From Pogostemon cablin (lineage: Eukaryota > Streptophyta > Magnoliopsida > Lamiales > Lamiaceae), in NCBI GenBank assembly GCA_023678885.1, contig CM042985.1, forward strand, positions 6,684,985-6,748,984: a DNA stretch of 64,000 bases, written 5' to 3'. Below are positions 21,455 through 32,319 of the stretch, in pieces (position 1 is the stretch's first letter; the number at the start of each line of letters is the position of its first letter). Position numbers and translations under genes: made by a program. Under the pieces are notes generated by a model. The model did no database searches and was not told the origin of the DNA. It saw only the letters and a program-made list of their open reading frames with translations.

Positions 21455-21806
21455 GGCTAAATATAGTGTGCACCCGGGTGCACACGAAGCTTCGTGTGCA
21501 CCCACGTACAAATATAAGCAAAAACATATACAATTATGAGTAAAAATGTATACAATTTAATTGTTAATTTTTTTAATAAAAAATTGAGTGTAAAAAAATG
21601 TACAATTATTAAAATACATGTATACACTATTGGATAAAAAATTATACACATATGAATGCTTGTTTTTTTAATGAAAAACTTAGTGTGAAAAAGTATACAA
21701 TTATTACAAAACACGTATACAAAAGAGAATAACATGTATACAAAATAGAATAAAAAGTTATACAAATATGGATGTAAGGGTGCCCGGGTGCACCTAATAT
21801 ACACTC
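21455..21806. mobile_element. Mutator-type MITE, GC-palindrome subfamily A, copy 1
   Basis: 352 bp, GGCTAAATATAG...ATACACTC. Flanked by TTCACAAAT (21446-21454) and TTGACAAAT (21807-21815), a 9-bp duplication with one mismatch. The left end carries a perfect palindrome, GTGTGCACCCGGGTGCACAC, next to CGAAGCTTCG; the right end has CCCGGGTGCAC. Interior motifs 'gtatacaattatta' resemble subfamily B. Nearly identical copy at 36014-36367. Confidence 0.85.
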
Positions 21807-22827
21807 TTGACAAATTAACGCAATTTTTAATTAAGGATAGTAACCGTTTCGTGTTTCATTGGATAATTAATTGAAACTTTGAAATGTCTAATTGATTTAC
21901 TTTTCGTTGGATTTTTTTCAATAGAAATTTGATGGTTTTTTAGTATTTTTATTTAAAACATCATCACTTATATTATAAATTATTATTAAAATAATTTATT
22001 TGATCAATCACTTTTCTTCAATCAAATAGTACGCCTCATTTTCTACTACGATAAAATTTGCCACCGTGCACTTATATCCAATGGTTTTAGAAAATTGTAA
22101 CCTTCCATATTAAATATGGTACATTATAATATAAAAACATATACTTTCTTACTTTCATTTTTCAAACGTGTACCTTTAAAATAAAGTTGAAAATTGTGTG
22201 TGTTTTTAATAAAGGTTCAATTAAATAATTAAATAATAAGTTATTGCGAGTGTGAGAGTAGTGACATGAACAATTTACCATTTCAAAAGAAAATTCTTGA
22301 CCATTAAAGCTAATACTATTATTACTGATTAAGGGTACAAAGATCGATAAAATAATATTTAAATAAGGATTATCCCATGTAAACACTCGTGACAATAATT
22401 TCAACTATGTATATAATCATGTTATAGTCTCATTCAATAACTTTTAAACATAAATAAGACTAATTATAGACAATTAGTACTATAGACCAATTAAAGACAA
22501 ATTTTAGAAATTAATAGAAAAAGAGGAGAGATGATAATAGTATTTCCTCCATTTCGGATATTTTTACCTGTTGTACGTACACAAAAATTAAGAAGTGTTA
22601 TTTTTTTAATATATTATAATGTAAGAAGAAGTATAGATGAATTGACAATTTTAAGAGAAAAAACAAATAAAGTTATTAGGAATAATGAATAATGTAAAAA
22701 ATAAATAAAATTATTGGAATCGATGAATAAACTAGATAAGATATAGAGTGTGTTTTTACCATTTATAAAATAAGTAAAAATATGTAAAATAAAAAGTGAG
22801 TAAAAATGAGGGAATAGTATTAAACTA

Positions 22828-23109
22828 CTCCCTCCGTCTCATAATACTTTTCATGTTTACTGTTCCACGTTATTTAAGAAAATGTGCACTTTTTGACCAA
22901 CTTTATTGACTTTGGAGGGTATTGTAGTATTTTTAGATAATAGAAAAGTATAAACTAATTATATGTGTGTGAAAAAAGAGTGACAAATTTGAAATTAAAG
23001 AAACTATTGAGGTTGTTAGATAAAATAATATATCCTTTTTTGGGGTGTGAAAAATTTTGTGGGATAAATAAATGAGTAAAGTGTGAAAAAATCTATAAAA
23101 CGGATGGAG
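22828..23109. mobile_element. Stowaway-like MITE, 282 bp
   Basis: CTCCCTCCGTCTCATAATAC... with right end ...AAACGGATGGAG, flanked by TA on both sides. The left half is closely matched at 54873-55015 and, diverged, at 27525-27700, so this is a small local family. Confidence 0.7.
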
Positions 23110-23503
23110 TATAAAAGTACACCACGTGGTGAGAGAGAGGAATTGGGGGTGCCTTATAAATCTGATATATTGAGAAATATAGATAGAAAGAGAATGAGGT
23201 GTAGAAGAGGAGGATAATCAAGATATTTTTTGGCTGTTAGTGGCAGCACCGACAACTATCATATAGATTTTTGTTTTTGTTTTTAGTGGCAGTACTAACA
23301 ATTGAGGTGCCTTGTAAATTTGCATCTTATTGATTTTAGTTCTAGTTTTCTTTATCATGAAATTGCAGAATATTTGAGTGTATCACTCTTTTATCTATAA
23401 ACAAAATGAAATAAAATAAGTTTTTATTTCTTTGATGTAATTGGAAGAAAAATTAAAATTGCGATAGTTTCTAACTTGGTACATTGTACATTTAATATAT
23501 GAC

Positions 23504-23786
23504 AAAGTCTCTTGTGAGACGCTATTTTCATGAGACGGTTTGTGAGACGTGTTAAAGTATGTCGATTATTTAAATAAAGTATGTTTAATGGTTGTTAATG
23601 TATGTTTTTTAAAGTATGTTGGATTATGTATTAAAGTATGATGTTAGTGTGTTATAATTTGATTTATTATCGACATACTTTAACCATAAATAAGCGCTCT
23701 TTAACCATAAATAAGCATACTTTAGTGACGGGTTGACCCGTCTCACATCCGTCTCACCAATAACCCGTCTCACAAGAGACTAACTC
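23504..23786. mobile_element. MITE with CTCTTGTGAGACG ends
   Basis: Inverted ends read AGTCTCTTGTGAGACG and CGTCTCACAAGAGACT, with several more (T)GTGAGACG copies just inside. The AT-rich middle repeats 'aaagtatgttt'. Relatives lie at about 63328-63600, at 54777-54870 and, disrupted, around 51020-51420. Target duplication not resolved. Confidence 0.6.
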
Positions 23787-24472
23787 TATATATATATATA
23801 TTATGTGTAAGGTATTTTAAGTGAAATGGAGTCACGTGGGATTCACCTAGTGAAAACGTATTAATCATAATTTAATTCTACTTTATATATTGTTGACATC
23901 AATTCATAATTCTTTTATTTCCTTTATAATTGCTCGTGATGTATTTTGTGAGAAAATCTTAATCTAATTTAATCATATTAATTACTATAGATCTTATTAA
24001 AATCATGCCGCATTATATGGTGAATCGTGCACCAACTTCTAAAATTTAATATATTTATAAATAAAAATAATATATACTAATGAATAAAAATATATATATT
24101 TTATTAACTAATTTTAGTTTTTAAATTTAACCATGTAAAAGAACTATACAAAAATTTAAAAAAAAAAATTGGTAGGCAAAATGTATTTTATTATATAATA
24201 CCACTATCACACTGGTACAAATTATTAAAAAATATACACACTATTTAAATTTTCATTCATCAATACATCTAAGCTAAGTTTAAAAAATTTCTTGTAGTGT
24301 TTATTTAAGTGAGTTGTCTATTGTAAATTTTAATTACTGATTTATCTATTTAAAGAAACACCTTAAATAATTAAATCATTAGAAGAGATTTTAAAAAGAA
24401 AAAATATTGTTATTAGCGTGAGCTAATAACACTAGGTTAATGGTCAAAGACATGATTATACATAAAAAGATA

Positions 24473-24763
24473 GAGTTAAAATCATTTTTCGTCCCATAAC
24501 AATATGAAATTTTTGATTATATCCCAAAAAAGATATTATTTTCAATTTAGTCCCATAACTTTCTATATTGGCCAATTTTGGTCCCAAAATCACCGGAATT
24601 CAGCACGTGCGTCTCACATGATCCCTCAATTTGGGGCTTTCCGGCGATTTGGGACCAAAATCGGTCTATGTTGAGAGTTACGGGACTAAATTAAAAATGA
24701 TATATTTTTTTGGACAGAATCAAAAATTTCATATTGTTATAGGACGAAAAATGATTTTAATTT
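24473..24763. mobile_element. TA-flanked MITE family C, copy 1
   Basis: Inverted ends of about 40 bp starting GAGTTAAAATCATTTTTCGTCC; the interior includes 'tttggtcccaaaatcaccgg'. Same family as 25589-25877 but in opposite orientation. The right terminus is mutated. Confidence 0.75.
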
Positions 24764-25498
24764 AATAGTTGAACCCTAAAAATATACTACCTTCGATTTT
24801 TTTTTATAAAATATTGGTAACTTCTATTTATTCCATTACCTTTGATGTTTTATCATTTTTTTAATAGATAAAATTAAATTATATAGGATATATACCCTAT
24901 GAGACCATGTCAAGATTTGAAATTGGAGATTAAAACTTAAATTAATATGAGAGATGAATTTTGTACTATGAGAACATAATTTTTGTATTATATTATTATT
25001 TAGATTATATTATATGAGATGAATATTTTTTAAATACTAAAAATTAAAGAATATTTTATATATATATATATGTGTGTGTGTGTGTGAAAAATTTCATGTA
25101 AGGATCTAATTTTTAAGTTAGGTCTCAATTTTAGTTTTCATTTAAGAAATGTCTCATTTCAAGGCTTAATTTTACTTTTTTTTTCTCAAATTAAGGTCTG
25201 TTGTAATTTTATTTTTTTTCGAATTGAATATATTTTATAAATTAATATAAGATATTAATAAAAATAACATATTTAATTTTATGATTTGATTTGAAGGTGT
25301 ATAATAATATTTTTAAATTATTTTGTATGACTTGAAATGAAAATATAAATTTCATGGTAAGTCTTAAAATGATAAAAAAAATAACAAATATAAAAAATCA
25401 GGCCTTAATTTGAGAAAATAAACTAAATTTATATCTTAATTTGAAACATTTATAAAATTGGGTCTTATTTTAAGACCTAAATTAAAAATCAAGTCGTC

Positions 25499-25501
<3 letters not shown>

Positions 25502-25554
<53 letters not shown>
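25502..25554. repeat. (AT)n microsatellite
   Basis: About 26 uninterrupted AT dinucleotides. Confidence 0.95.
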
Positions 25555-25557
<3 letters not shown>

Positions 25558-25588
25558 TTTGCTAAGAATTTAAATAAAAAATTAAATA

Positions 25589-25877
25589 GAGTTAAAATCA
25601 TTTTTGGTCCCATAACAATATATATTTTTGATTTTGTCCCAAAAAAGATATCATTTTCAATTTAGTCCCGTAACTCTCAATATTGGCCGATTTTGGTCCC
25701 AAATTGCCGGAAAGCCCCAAATTGAGGGGTCATGTGAGGCGCACGTGCTGAATTCCGGTGATTTTGGGACCAAAATTGACCAATATAGAAGTTATGGAAC
25801 TAAATTGAAAATAATATCTTTTTTGGGACAGAATACAAAATTTCATATTGTTATGGGACGAAAAATGATTTTAACTC
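25589..25877. mobile_element. TA-flanked MITE family C, copy 2
   Basis: 289 bp between TA dinucleotides (25587-25588 and 25878-25879). Starts GAGTTAAAATCATTTTTGG and ends as its inverted complement with about one mismatch in 32. It is the reverse complement of copy 1, 826 bp away. TA targets suggest a Tc1/mariner-type source. Its 90-codon open frame runs across the terminal repeats and is not a gene. Confidence 0.85.
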
Positions 25878-26669
25878 TAAAAAGATATATAAAATGCTAA
25901 GTAATTATTGCATTAGATTCGATTTGCATCGTATTGATTCTAGTTCTAATTTTCTCGATTTGCATCGTATTGGTTTTAGTTCTAATTTTCTCTACTATAA
26001 GAGTGTGGAATATTTGAGTGCATAAACAAAATGAAATAAAATAAGTTTGTTGTTTCTTTGATGTAATTGGAAAAAATCCAACTTTGTACGTTTAATAGAT
26101 AATATATATTTCTAATTAATTATGTGTAAGGTATTTCAAGTAAAATGGAATAATGTGGGATCTCATCATTTCATAATTCTTTTATTTCCTTTTCTTACAA
26201 TTGCTCGTCGTCATGGGTTACTCGTGCGTATGTATATTTTGTGAGAAAATCTTAATCTAATTTAATCATATTAATTTTAGTATCGATCTTATTATAATCA
26301 TGACAAATTATATGTTGCAATGTGCACCAACCTCTAAAAACTTATATATTTATGAATAAAAATAGTATACATTAATGAATAAAATTTTATATATTTTATT
26401 AGTTTATTTTTTATTAGTTATTAAATTAAATGTAAAAAAGAACTTTATATGCATGCATGTTTCGAATTAAAAATTCATGACAAAGAATTGTGAGATCATC
26501 TCATATAAAAGCTTACGTGACGAATGAAAAATAATACTTAATTAATAAAAAGAGTCATTACTTAATTAATGAAAAGAATTTTCTATTCAAACAAGAATTT
26601 TTATATGGTGTTCTTGTATAGCCATGAGATGGTCTAAACTCACTTTTTTCCCCTAATTATATATCTGTA

Positions 26670-27898
26670 TCTTTATTATACTAAACAAGAGTTTTCTCTT
26701 ACTTATGTGTCAACTCAAGAGTGAATTATGGCTGATTTGGCATCTTCTCAGTGAATTAATCTCGATCGATTAGCCTTTGTGCTTTTTATTATCACCACAA
26801 TACTCTTCCTTCGTTAAAGTTCTCACTTTTTATTACAATTCCTTTTTCATCATCGCTTTACTAATTCTCTTTCCCTTTCTCTTTCTCATCTATTCTTTGG
26901 GCTGTAACGTAAGAACTCTACACGACGCTCATTCATTTCTCATTTATTATTATTATTTTTTTTTCTAATACAAAGTATACTTGTGTAATATTGACTTATA
27001 CTATATATATTTAGTAACAAGGATTAATATATTTATATATATATTTAGTTACAAGGATTAATTTATTTTGAGTCTGTATTTATGAGTTAAAAAGAAAATC
27101 ATATTAAATGAATTTGCACTATAATATATTGACAAATTCAAGACTGTGGGTGTAAACTACACCACAAACAACCTAACACACGTTTTTTTATTTTATATTT
27201 ATATATTAATTAAATATATTTAGTATTTATAAATAATACTATATTAATTTTAAGAAGTTTAAGAGGTTGCTATTTTTCCAATAATGTGGCACAATAAATT
27301 TAAATTTTCTATAAGGATCAAGTTAAATATTTTATTAGAATTGTACTTAAAAAAAATTGTATTCCATGTTATTAATTCAATGTGTGATAGTGATTCACAC
27401 ATTATTAGAAATGAGATACTCTAGAAAATTCAATTCTATGCTTTTAGAATGAGAAGAAATAAATAAGTTTTGTATTATTGTGTTTTAATACTTTTAACAT
27501 TCATCAAGGTATAAAATACACACAATATACCCTCAATTCCATAAAAACTTCACATTTATTATTTCATGTTATTTAAGAAAAATTATTTTTTGGATAAATT
27601 ATATTAACTTTAGAGGGTATTGTAGTATTGTTAGATAGTACTAAAGAAGTATACAAAATAATAACATATATATGGAAAAAGAGTGATAAATTTAAAATTA
27701 AAGTAACTTTTTATTCATAAAGTGATGTTTCATTTTTTAATAAGAATTTTATGTGACAAATAAATGAGAAAATTGAAAAGAGTATCGTAGAACTAAAAAC
27801 TATCACTAATTCAGACTTGACATTATTATAATAAATTAATATTTAAATATAAATAATAACAACTAAACATCCCGCGTAGCACCCGGGTTACATGCTAG
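26670..27898 (+). mobile_element. Non-autonomous Helitron-like element
   Basis: Starts TCTTTATTATACTAAA after an A. Ends with a GC-rich hairpin (CCCG...CGGG, 27871-27887), a short spacer and CTAG (27895-27898), followed by T. A 5' TC, a subterminal hairpin, a 3' CTRR and insertion between A and T without target duplication are the marks of Helitrons. No RepHel protein is encoded. The inside contains a diverged Stowaway-like piece (27525-27790). Confidence 0.6.
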
Positions 27899-29084
27899 TA
27901 AGAGTTTGTATCGTGCCCAATAGGTGGAACATATAACTAGCCTTTTAAATTATACATTGAAAATATAATTATATTTTAAAAATTAATATTATATATTGAG
28001 CATAAATCCTAAGCATGATATAAATAAATATAATATAAACCACGAATTCGTTGGTAACACCATTTAGCAACGGAATTAGGGCATTTACCAACGGAATTTT
28101 CCGTTGCTAAAAAATTATTTTTTTTGTAGTGGAATGTGTGCATGATGTTACAAAAAATCCTAATCATTTGAATAAATATAACATAAATCAAGTGTGCAAT
28201 GTTACATTACAATAGTATAAAATAAATTATTCAACTCTACCATACATAACCTATAAGAATTCTTGAAATTTCAAGTGGAATATACCATGGAATTTAAGAT
28301 CGGAATTTAATTGGATTCTGAAGATAGCTGGTTTATTAAAATTTTCATTCATCCAGCTAATTTCAACTTTTTTTTTGTAGTGTTTATGTAATTGAGTGAT
28401 CTATTGTAAGTTTTAATTGAGTTATTTATGGTAAGAAACACCACAAATAATTTAATCATTCGAAGAGATTTTATAAGGAAAAATATTGTTAATAGCATAA
28501 GCACCATGAACAATCCACATAAAAAAAATTGTATGTATTAATTAATACTTAACAAAGAGAGTGCAGAATATTTGAGTGTATCACTCTTTTTATCCATAAA
28601 TAAATAAAATTAATAAAATAAGGAAAATAAGCTTATGTTGTATAAATAAAAAAATAGAAAATACAAAGAAATTATATAAATATAAATAAAGAAATGAATA
28701 AATTATAAACTAAAGTTATGGGAATAATGTAAATTTAAAATGAAATAAATAAAAGAAAATGGTAAACAATAGATAAGTTGTAGAAATAATAATAATATAA
28801 ATAAACTAAAAGGGAAAAGGGTAGTTCCCGTGATTCGAACTCTCAGCCTTTGAGTACACTGCAGGGGCTAATTACTATTTAAAGTAAATATTATTTTTTA
28901 CTTAACTGTTATTAACTTTAATTTAAAGATCAAAATAAGTAATGTAAATGACATTTGAAAGTTGAAACATCATAGAGAGGAAGTGACAATGCATTGCAGC
29001 CCACGGTGAGATTGCTTCCTCCCTTTCATTGACCTGCACATTAATCCATACATATTGAAAGTAAAGCGCATGTATGCATGATAC
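27899..29084. other. AT-rich intergenic DNA, no gene seen
   Basis: Holds CACTA-like termini (listed) and copies of 24250-24420 and of 'cagaatatttgagtgtatcactctttt'. From about 28970 it runs into the ADF leader duplicate. No coding region is supported. Confidence 0.5.
28063..28131. mobile_element. CACTA-like transposon terminus
   Basis: Repeated TTAGCAACGGAA / TTCCGTTGCTAA motifs run up to TTTTTTTTGTAGTG, the complement of the CACTACAAAAAAA end of plant CACTA (En/Spm) elements. A similar bare end 'ttttttttgtagtg' sits at 28370-28384 and 'ttcttgtagtg' at 24289-24299. Only the right end is recognisable. Confidence 0.45.
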
Positions 29085-29393
29085 ACACATATCATCTCAA
29101 AGTTGAAGAAAACATCCTCTGTTTACTCTCTACCAACAATTTTAAGACAATCCCTCAAAGAACGTGGGTGAGTTTCTTCATTTTTGTTGTAAATTTGCTT
29201 ATGATTTAGATACTGCATAAGGGCTGATTGTATTTGGGCATATTGTAAACCAGTTTTGGATCTTAGCCCCTGTTTCTGGAATCCGATCGGGACTCCGGCG
29301 ACCCGCCTCCACCACCACGTAAGTCTTTCTACATGTCTCTAACAACTCCGATGCTCTCATTAAGTATAGTTTTAACTTGTGTCCTGTTTACAG

Positions 29394-29772
29394 GCTAATT
29401 CAGCGTTACGAATGGCAGTGTTCATGGAGTTGAAAACAAAGCGAACACACCGCTTCATAACCTTTAAGATCGAGGAGAAAAAAAAACTAATGGTGGAAAA
29501 GCTGGGAGCACCAACCAAAACTTACCATGACTTCGCTGCTGCCCTTCCTGCTGATGAGTGCGGATATGCAGCCGAAGAGAACGACCCAAAGAGCAGGATT
29601 TTCTTCATTGCATGGTAATTAAGCTACTCACTCTGTTGGTTTACAAACTCTCTCCCTCCCCCCCTCCCACCTAACTGTGTCTGCAAACTTTTTTGCAGTC
29701 AAGCTACTTCTTCTCCACCTACAGAGGATAAATCAAAAGGTTCGTGTGCTTGTATTTCTTAATAATCATTTC

Positions 29773-29865
<93 letters not shown>

Positions 29866-30099
29866 GTAACTGGGTTCATTTGTGTATGTGCAGGCAAAAT
29901 ATTTAAGTGCCATTATTGCTTTAAGCATCCTCCCAAAAACAAATACAAACGGACGGAATTCACCTCCAAGTTTCAATTGGAGAATCATTATAAAGTAGTG
30001 CATGGAAAGGAAACTAAGCACTACAGATGTAGTTGCAGAATTTGTGGTAACAAATTTCAAAAAGAAATTGAAGAGCACCAGTGCGTGCTAATTCAGTAG
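29394..30099 (+). pseudogene. ADF / C2H2-like zinc-finger chimera
   Basis: Exon 29394-29614 encodes an ADF N-terminal half: [32 protein letters not shown] and KSRIFFIA are clear. It lacks two short internal segments usual in plant ADF. The exon ends TG at a GTAATT donor, the place ADF splits its Trp codon. Instead of the ADF C-terminal half, exon 29699-29739 (acceptor tttttgcag, donor gttcgt) and exon 29894-30099 (acceptor tatgtgcag) follow in the same frame. They encode a domain with CHYC and FQLENHYKVVH, a C2H2-like pattern with a long loop, then CRICGNKF...HQC, ending in TAG. The upstream leader exon has GTGG where the 2.9-kb copy has ATGG, and joining it to this exon is not cleanly in frame. 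The filament-severing half and the start codon are lost; expression is doubtful. Confidence 0.65.
29777..29862. repeat. (AT)n microsatellite in chimera intron
   Basis: About 43 AT units within the intron between the two zinc-finger-side exons. Confidence 0.95.
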
Positions 30100-30192
30100 T
30101 ATTATTTTGGGTATGAGATCTCTTTCCAACCCCATAGTTTTTAAAATGGAATGCATGTTGGAAATCACAAGAATGAATATATGTATATATAC

Positions 30193-30340
30193 CAATGCAG
30201 ACCCAAATTTATCCTTGAAAAGTCTATCATAAACCACATTGATCTTAAATTGCTTCTCGATTTTCTTCCAGGCATCTTCTTCCTTTCTGGTGGTGGTTCT
30301 GTCAAGAAATCGAAGGCTCATGAGGCCTCTTTTTGCACCA
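30193..30340 (-). pseudogene. RBOH (NADPH oxidase) N-terminal exon fragment
   Basis: On the minus strand, reading from 30340 down, the frame encodes GLMSLRFLDRTTTRKEEDAW and KKIEKQF...RLFKDKFGSAL, then a GTATAT donor at 30192. This resembles the segment ahead of the EF-hands in plant respiratory burst oxidase homologs (LRFLDRT, the W..IEKRF-type motif, DKFG). RBOH proteins are plasma-membrane oxidases that make apoplastic superoxide. Only one exon is recognisable, with no EF-hands, membrane or FAD/NADPH domains nearby, so it is an isolated gene fragment. Confidence 0.65.
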
Positions 30341-31027
30341 GATTCCGTTCCTCCTATCTTTTTGGTTGGCTTGGCTGATTAGGGTTCCTCCTCTTCAAGC
30401 TACTGGTTTTTATGTTCATGTAACTATTGGGAGGATTTGGGTTTTTTGGCAACATCTTCATCCATTGGCACATCATCCATCCATGGTGTCTATCTGTATT
30501 TATCAGTGTCAATCCTCTGAATGATAAACAGAAGCATAATTAGTACATTAAAGGAATGATTATATTTTTTTATAGGTAACCAAAATATGTTTTTCAACAA
30601 TAAAAATATTATAGCATGTAGGAATCTAATCTAATGTTTAAATATTACGAAAAATAAATAAATCATCAAAATAAAAATAAAATTAATTATAAATCAGTAG
30701 AATATGCTAAAATATATATCTTTTATGATATACCATCGCTAATCAAAGGAGCTCTTCCTAAAGGGTATTTTCTCATCTAATTAAGCCAAGCTTTTGTTTG
30801 CAAATTAATTAAAATAAATATATATTATTGGCATAAGATCTAAGATAAAAATAAAATTTCAATTTGTTCCTGTATATGTACGTATAATTAGGAGAAAAAA
30901 TCGGTGATTTAATTTGTAGAAATAAATTTAATTATGATTTGTAAGAATGGTATTTAAATATGGTTTCTTGAGGAATAATTAATCGAAACTGTATTAATAG
31001 GTGAGTTGAGGAATTGAAGTGAGCGTG

Positions 31028-31440
31028 ATGGGTTCCTGTAGCGGTATAATCGAGCGGCAATTACAACTTGTACAGCGTTGCAGAGGAGAAAGTGATTAGC
31101 ATCAGCATCATCGGATGTGGTGGGGTCGTCAAACGGGTGGGTTGCTCATTTAAATAGGGACTGCGACTACGAGTTGTTTGTGTTGGATCCTGTATCCGGA
31201 TCTGATCCGAGGTTGGTTTGGGGGGCCAACCTGAACGATCTGCAGATGAAAATAACTAGGCAGGAGGGGGTGCAATTTGAGAGATACGTGGTGTACGCAG
31301 ACGAGTCGGATCATCTATACGTTGTGTGGCGGCATGTGATGGAGGCAATAGATGAGGAGGTGTCATACGTGGAGGATGGGTATGATGGTTATGATGTGGA
31401 TGAAGATGATAAGCATCCTTACAAGACTATTGATTTCTAA
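31028..31440 (+). pseudogene. KIB1-like/DUF295 copy A, internally deleted
   Basis: The start (ATG 31028) and 480 bp upstream are almost identical to the intact gene at 58174 and its upstream region. Several deletions have collapsed the gene. One joins the first codons to the 'gagcggcaattacaa' segment. One lies between direct 'agcatc' repeats. One removes the stretch between 'gatcctgt' and 'tccggatctgatccg'. The remaining pieces include GSSNGWVAHLN, LVWGANLNDLQMKITRQEG and the acidic DEDDKHPYKTIDF segment. Homology ends at 31440, where unrelated AT-rich DNA supplies the TAA. Confidence 0.85.
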
Positions 31441-32274
31441 TCAATTTTGTTGAGTTTGGAAGATAATATAATACAATTTAAAGAATTTTATTAATTTAAA
31501 GCATGAAATTATCAATTCAAAATTTGAATATTTTTTCAAATAATAATTAAATTATAAAATATGTTAGATTGATTAAAATGTATTTTTAAAATAAAAAATT
31601 AATATGATATTTTCTATTTTGAGTGATAAACTTTTGTGTGATTCTTGATTGACGGAGTTCATCCATAGGCCATGGAGGCCAATGATGTCAGGTGGTGGGC
31701 CCGACCCCGAGAGGATTCATGTTACTCAAGTAGTCCTATAAACTTTTTAAAAGAAATGGGTGTGAAATTTTACATAAGACGAAGGAGTAATATTTTTATA
31801 CTAAGAAATTGGCTATCGACCAAATAATTTTATAATCTTGAAAAATAGAAACTTAGGTAACGTAGCCATAGAGAGAAGGAGTGCATGGCAGATATGACGT
31901 AAGGACTGCATTCTGATATGACGTAATCACGTGACTCCATTAATGTCGATTAATATCGAGATTAGGCGTTGAATTTATGGTTAGGATAATGTGATAATGA
32001 TATCCTTTTACTTTGGATGGGTAATTCATTTTTAATTAATGTATGTATAAATGTTAGAGAAAACGACTATTTTTTTTATAGGTAACCAAAATATGTTGTT
32101 CAACAATAATATTTTTAAAAATATTTTAGCATGTAGGAATCTAATGTCTAATGTTTAAATAAATCAGTTGAATATTAAGAAAAAAATTAAAGTATATAAA
32201 TATGAATTATATAAAAGGAAGAAATACTCCTCAATTATATTATCTATAATAAGATGTGACACTAGATTTTCCCT
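31441..32274. other. Duplicated intergenic DNA, no gene seen
   Basis: 31441-31735 matches 43306-43900, apart from a Stowaway MITE present only in the latter. 32060-32220 resembles the KIB1-like upstream region (30560-30660 and 57705-57800). Confidence 0.6.
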
Positions 32275-32319
32275 TCACCTTTCTGGTTCGTTCACCCCTA
32301 ATGCCCTTGCCCATATTAG
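32275..32319 (+). pseudogene. KIB1-like 3' end fragment
   Basis: Matches the last codons and stop of the 58174 gene (IFPSPFWF...TPNALA) with a 3-nt insertion and a short deletion. The following 180 bp match the region downstream of the intact gene (59370-59512). It is separated from copy A by about 830 bp of other DNA. Confidence 0.75.

Larger units (their letters stand above)
21816..24472. other. AT-rich intergenic DNA with MITEs, no gene seen
   Basis: No supportable coding region. 21816-21900 is a diverged copy of the window's right end (63940-64000). A weak Stowaway-like element lies at about 22547-22815. 23330-23490 and 23790-24420 recur, diverged, near 25930-26440, 28300-28500 and 63690-63990. 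Confidence 0.55.

Noticed and set aside
21457..21813. 118-codon minus-strand open frame, repeated at 36 kb
   Set aside because: It coincides with a noncoding Mutator-type MITE and its protein is low-complexity.
25628..25900. 90-codon open frame
   Set aside because: It runs through MITE family C including both inverted ends; no domain.
28822..28860. tRNA-like T-arm ('gattcgaactctcag' and complement)
   Set aside because: The flanking bases do not pair as a T stem, and no acceptor or anticodon arm is found.
29677..29893. Poly-(Ile-Tyr) extension of the zinc-finger frame
   Set aside because: It is translation of an (AT)n microsatellite in an intron; the acceptor at 29893 removes it.
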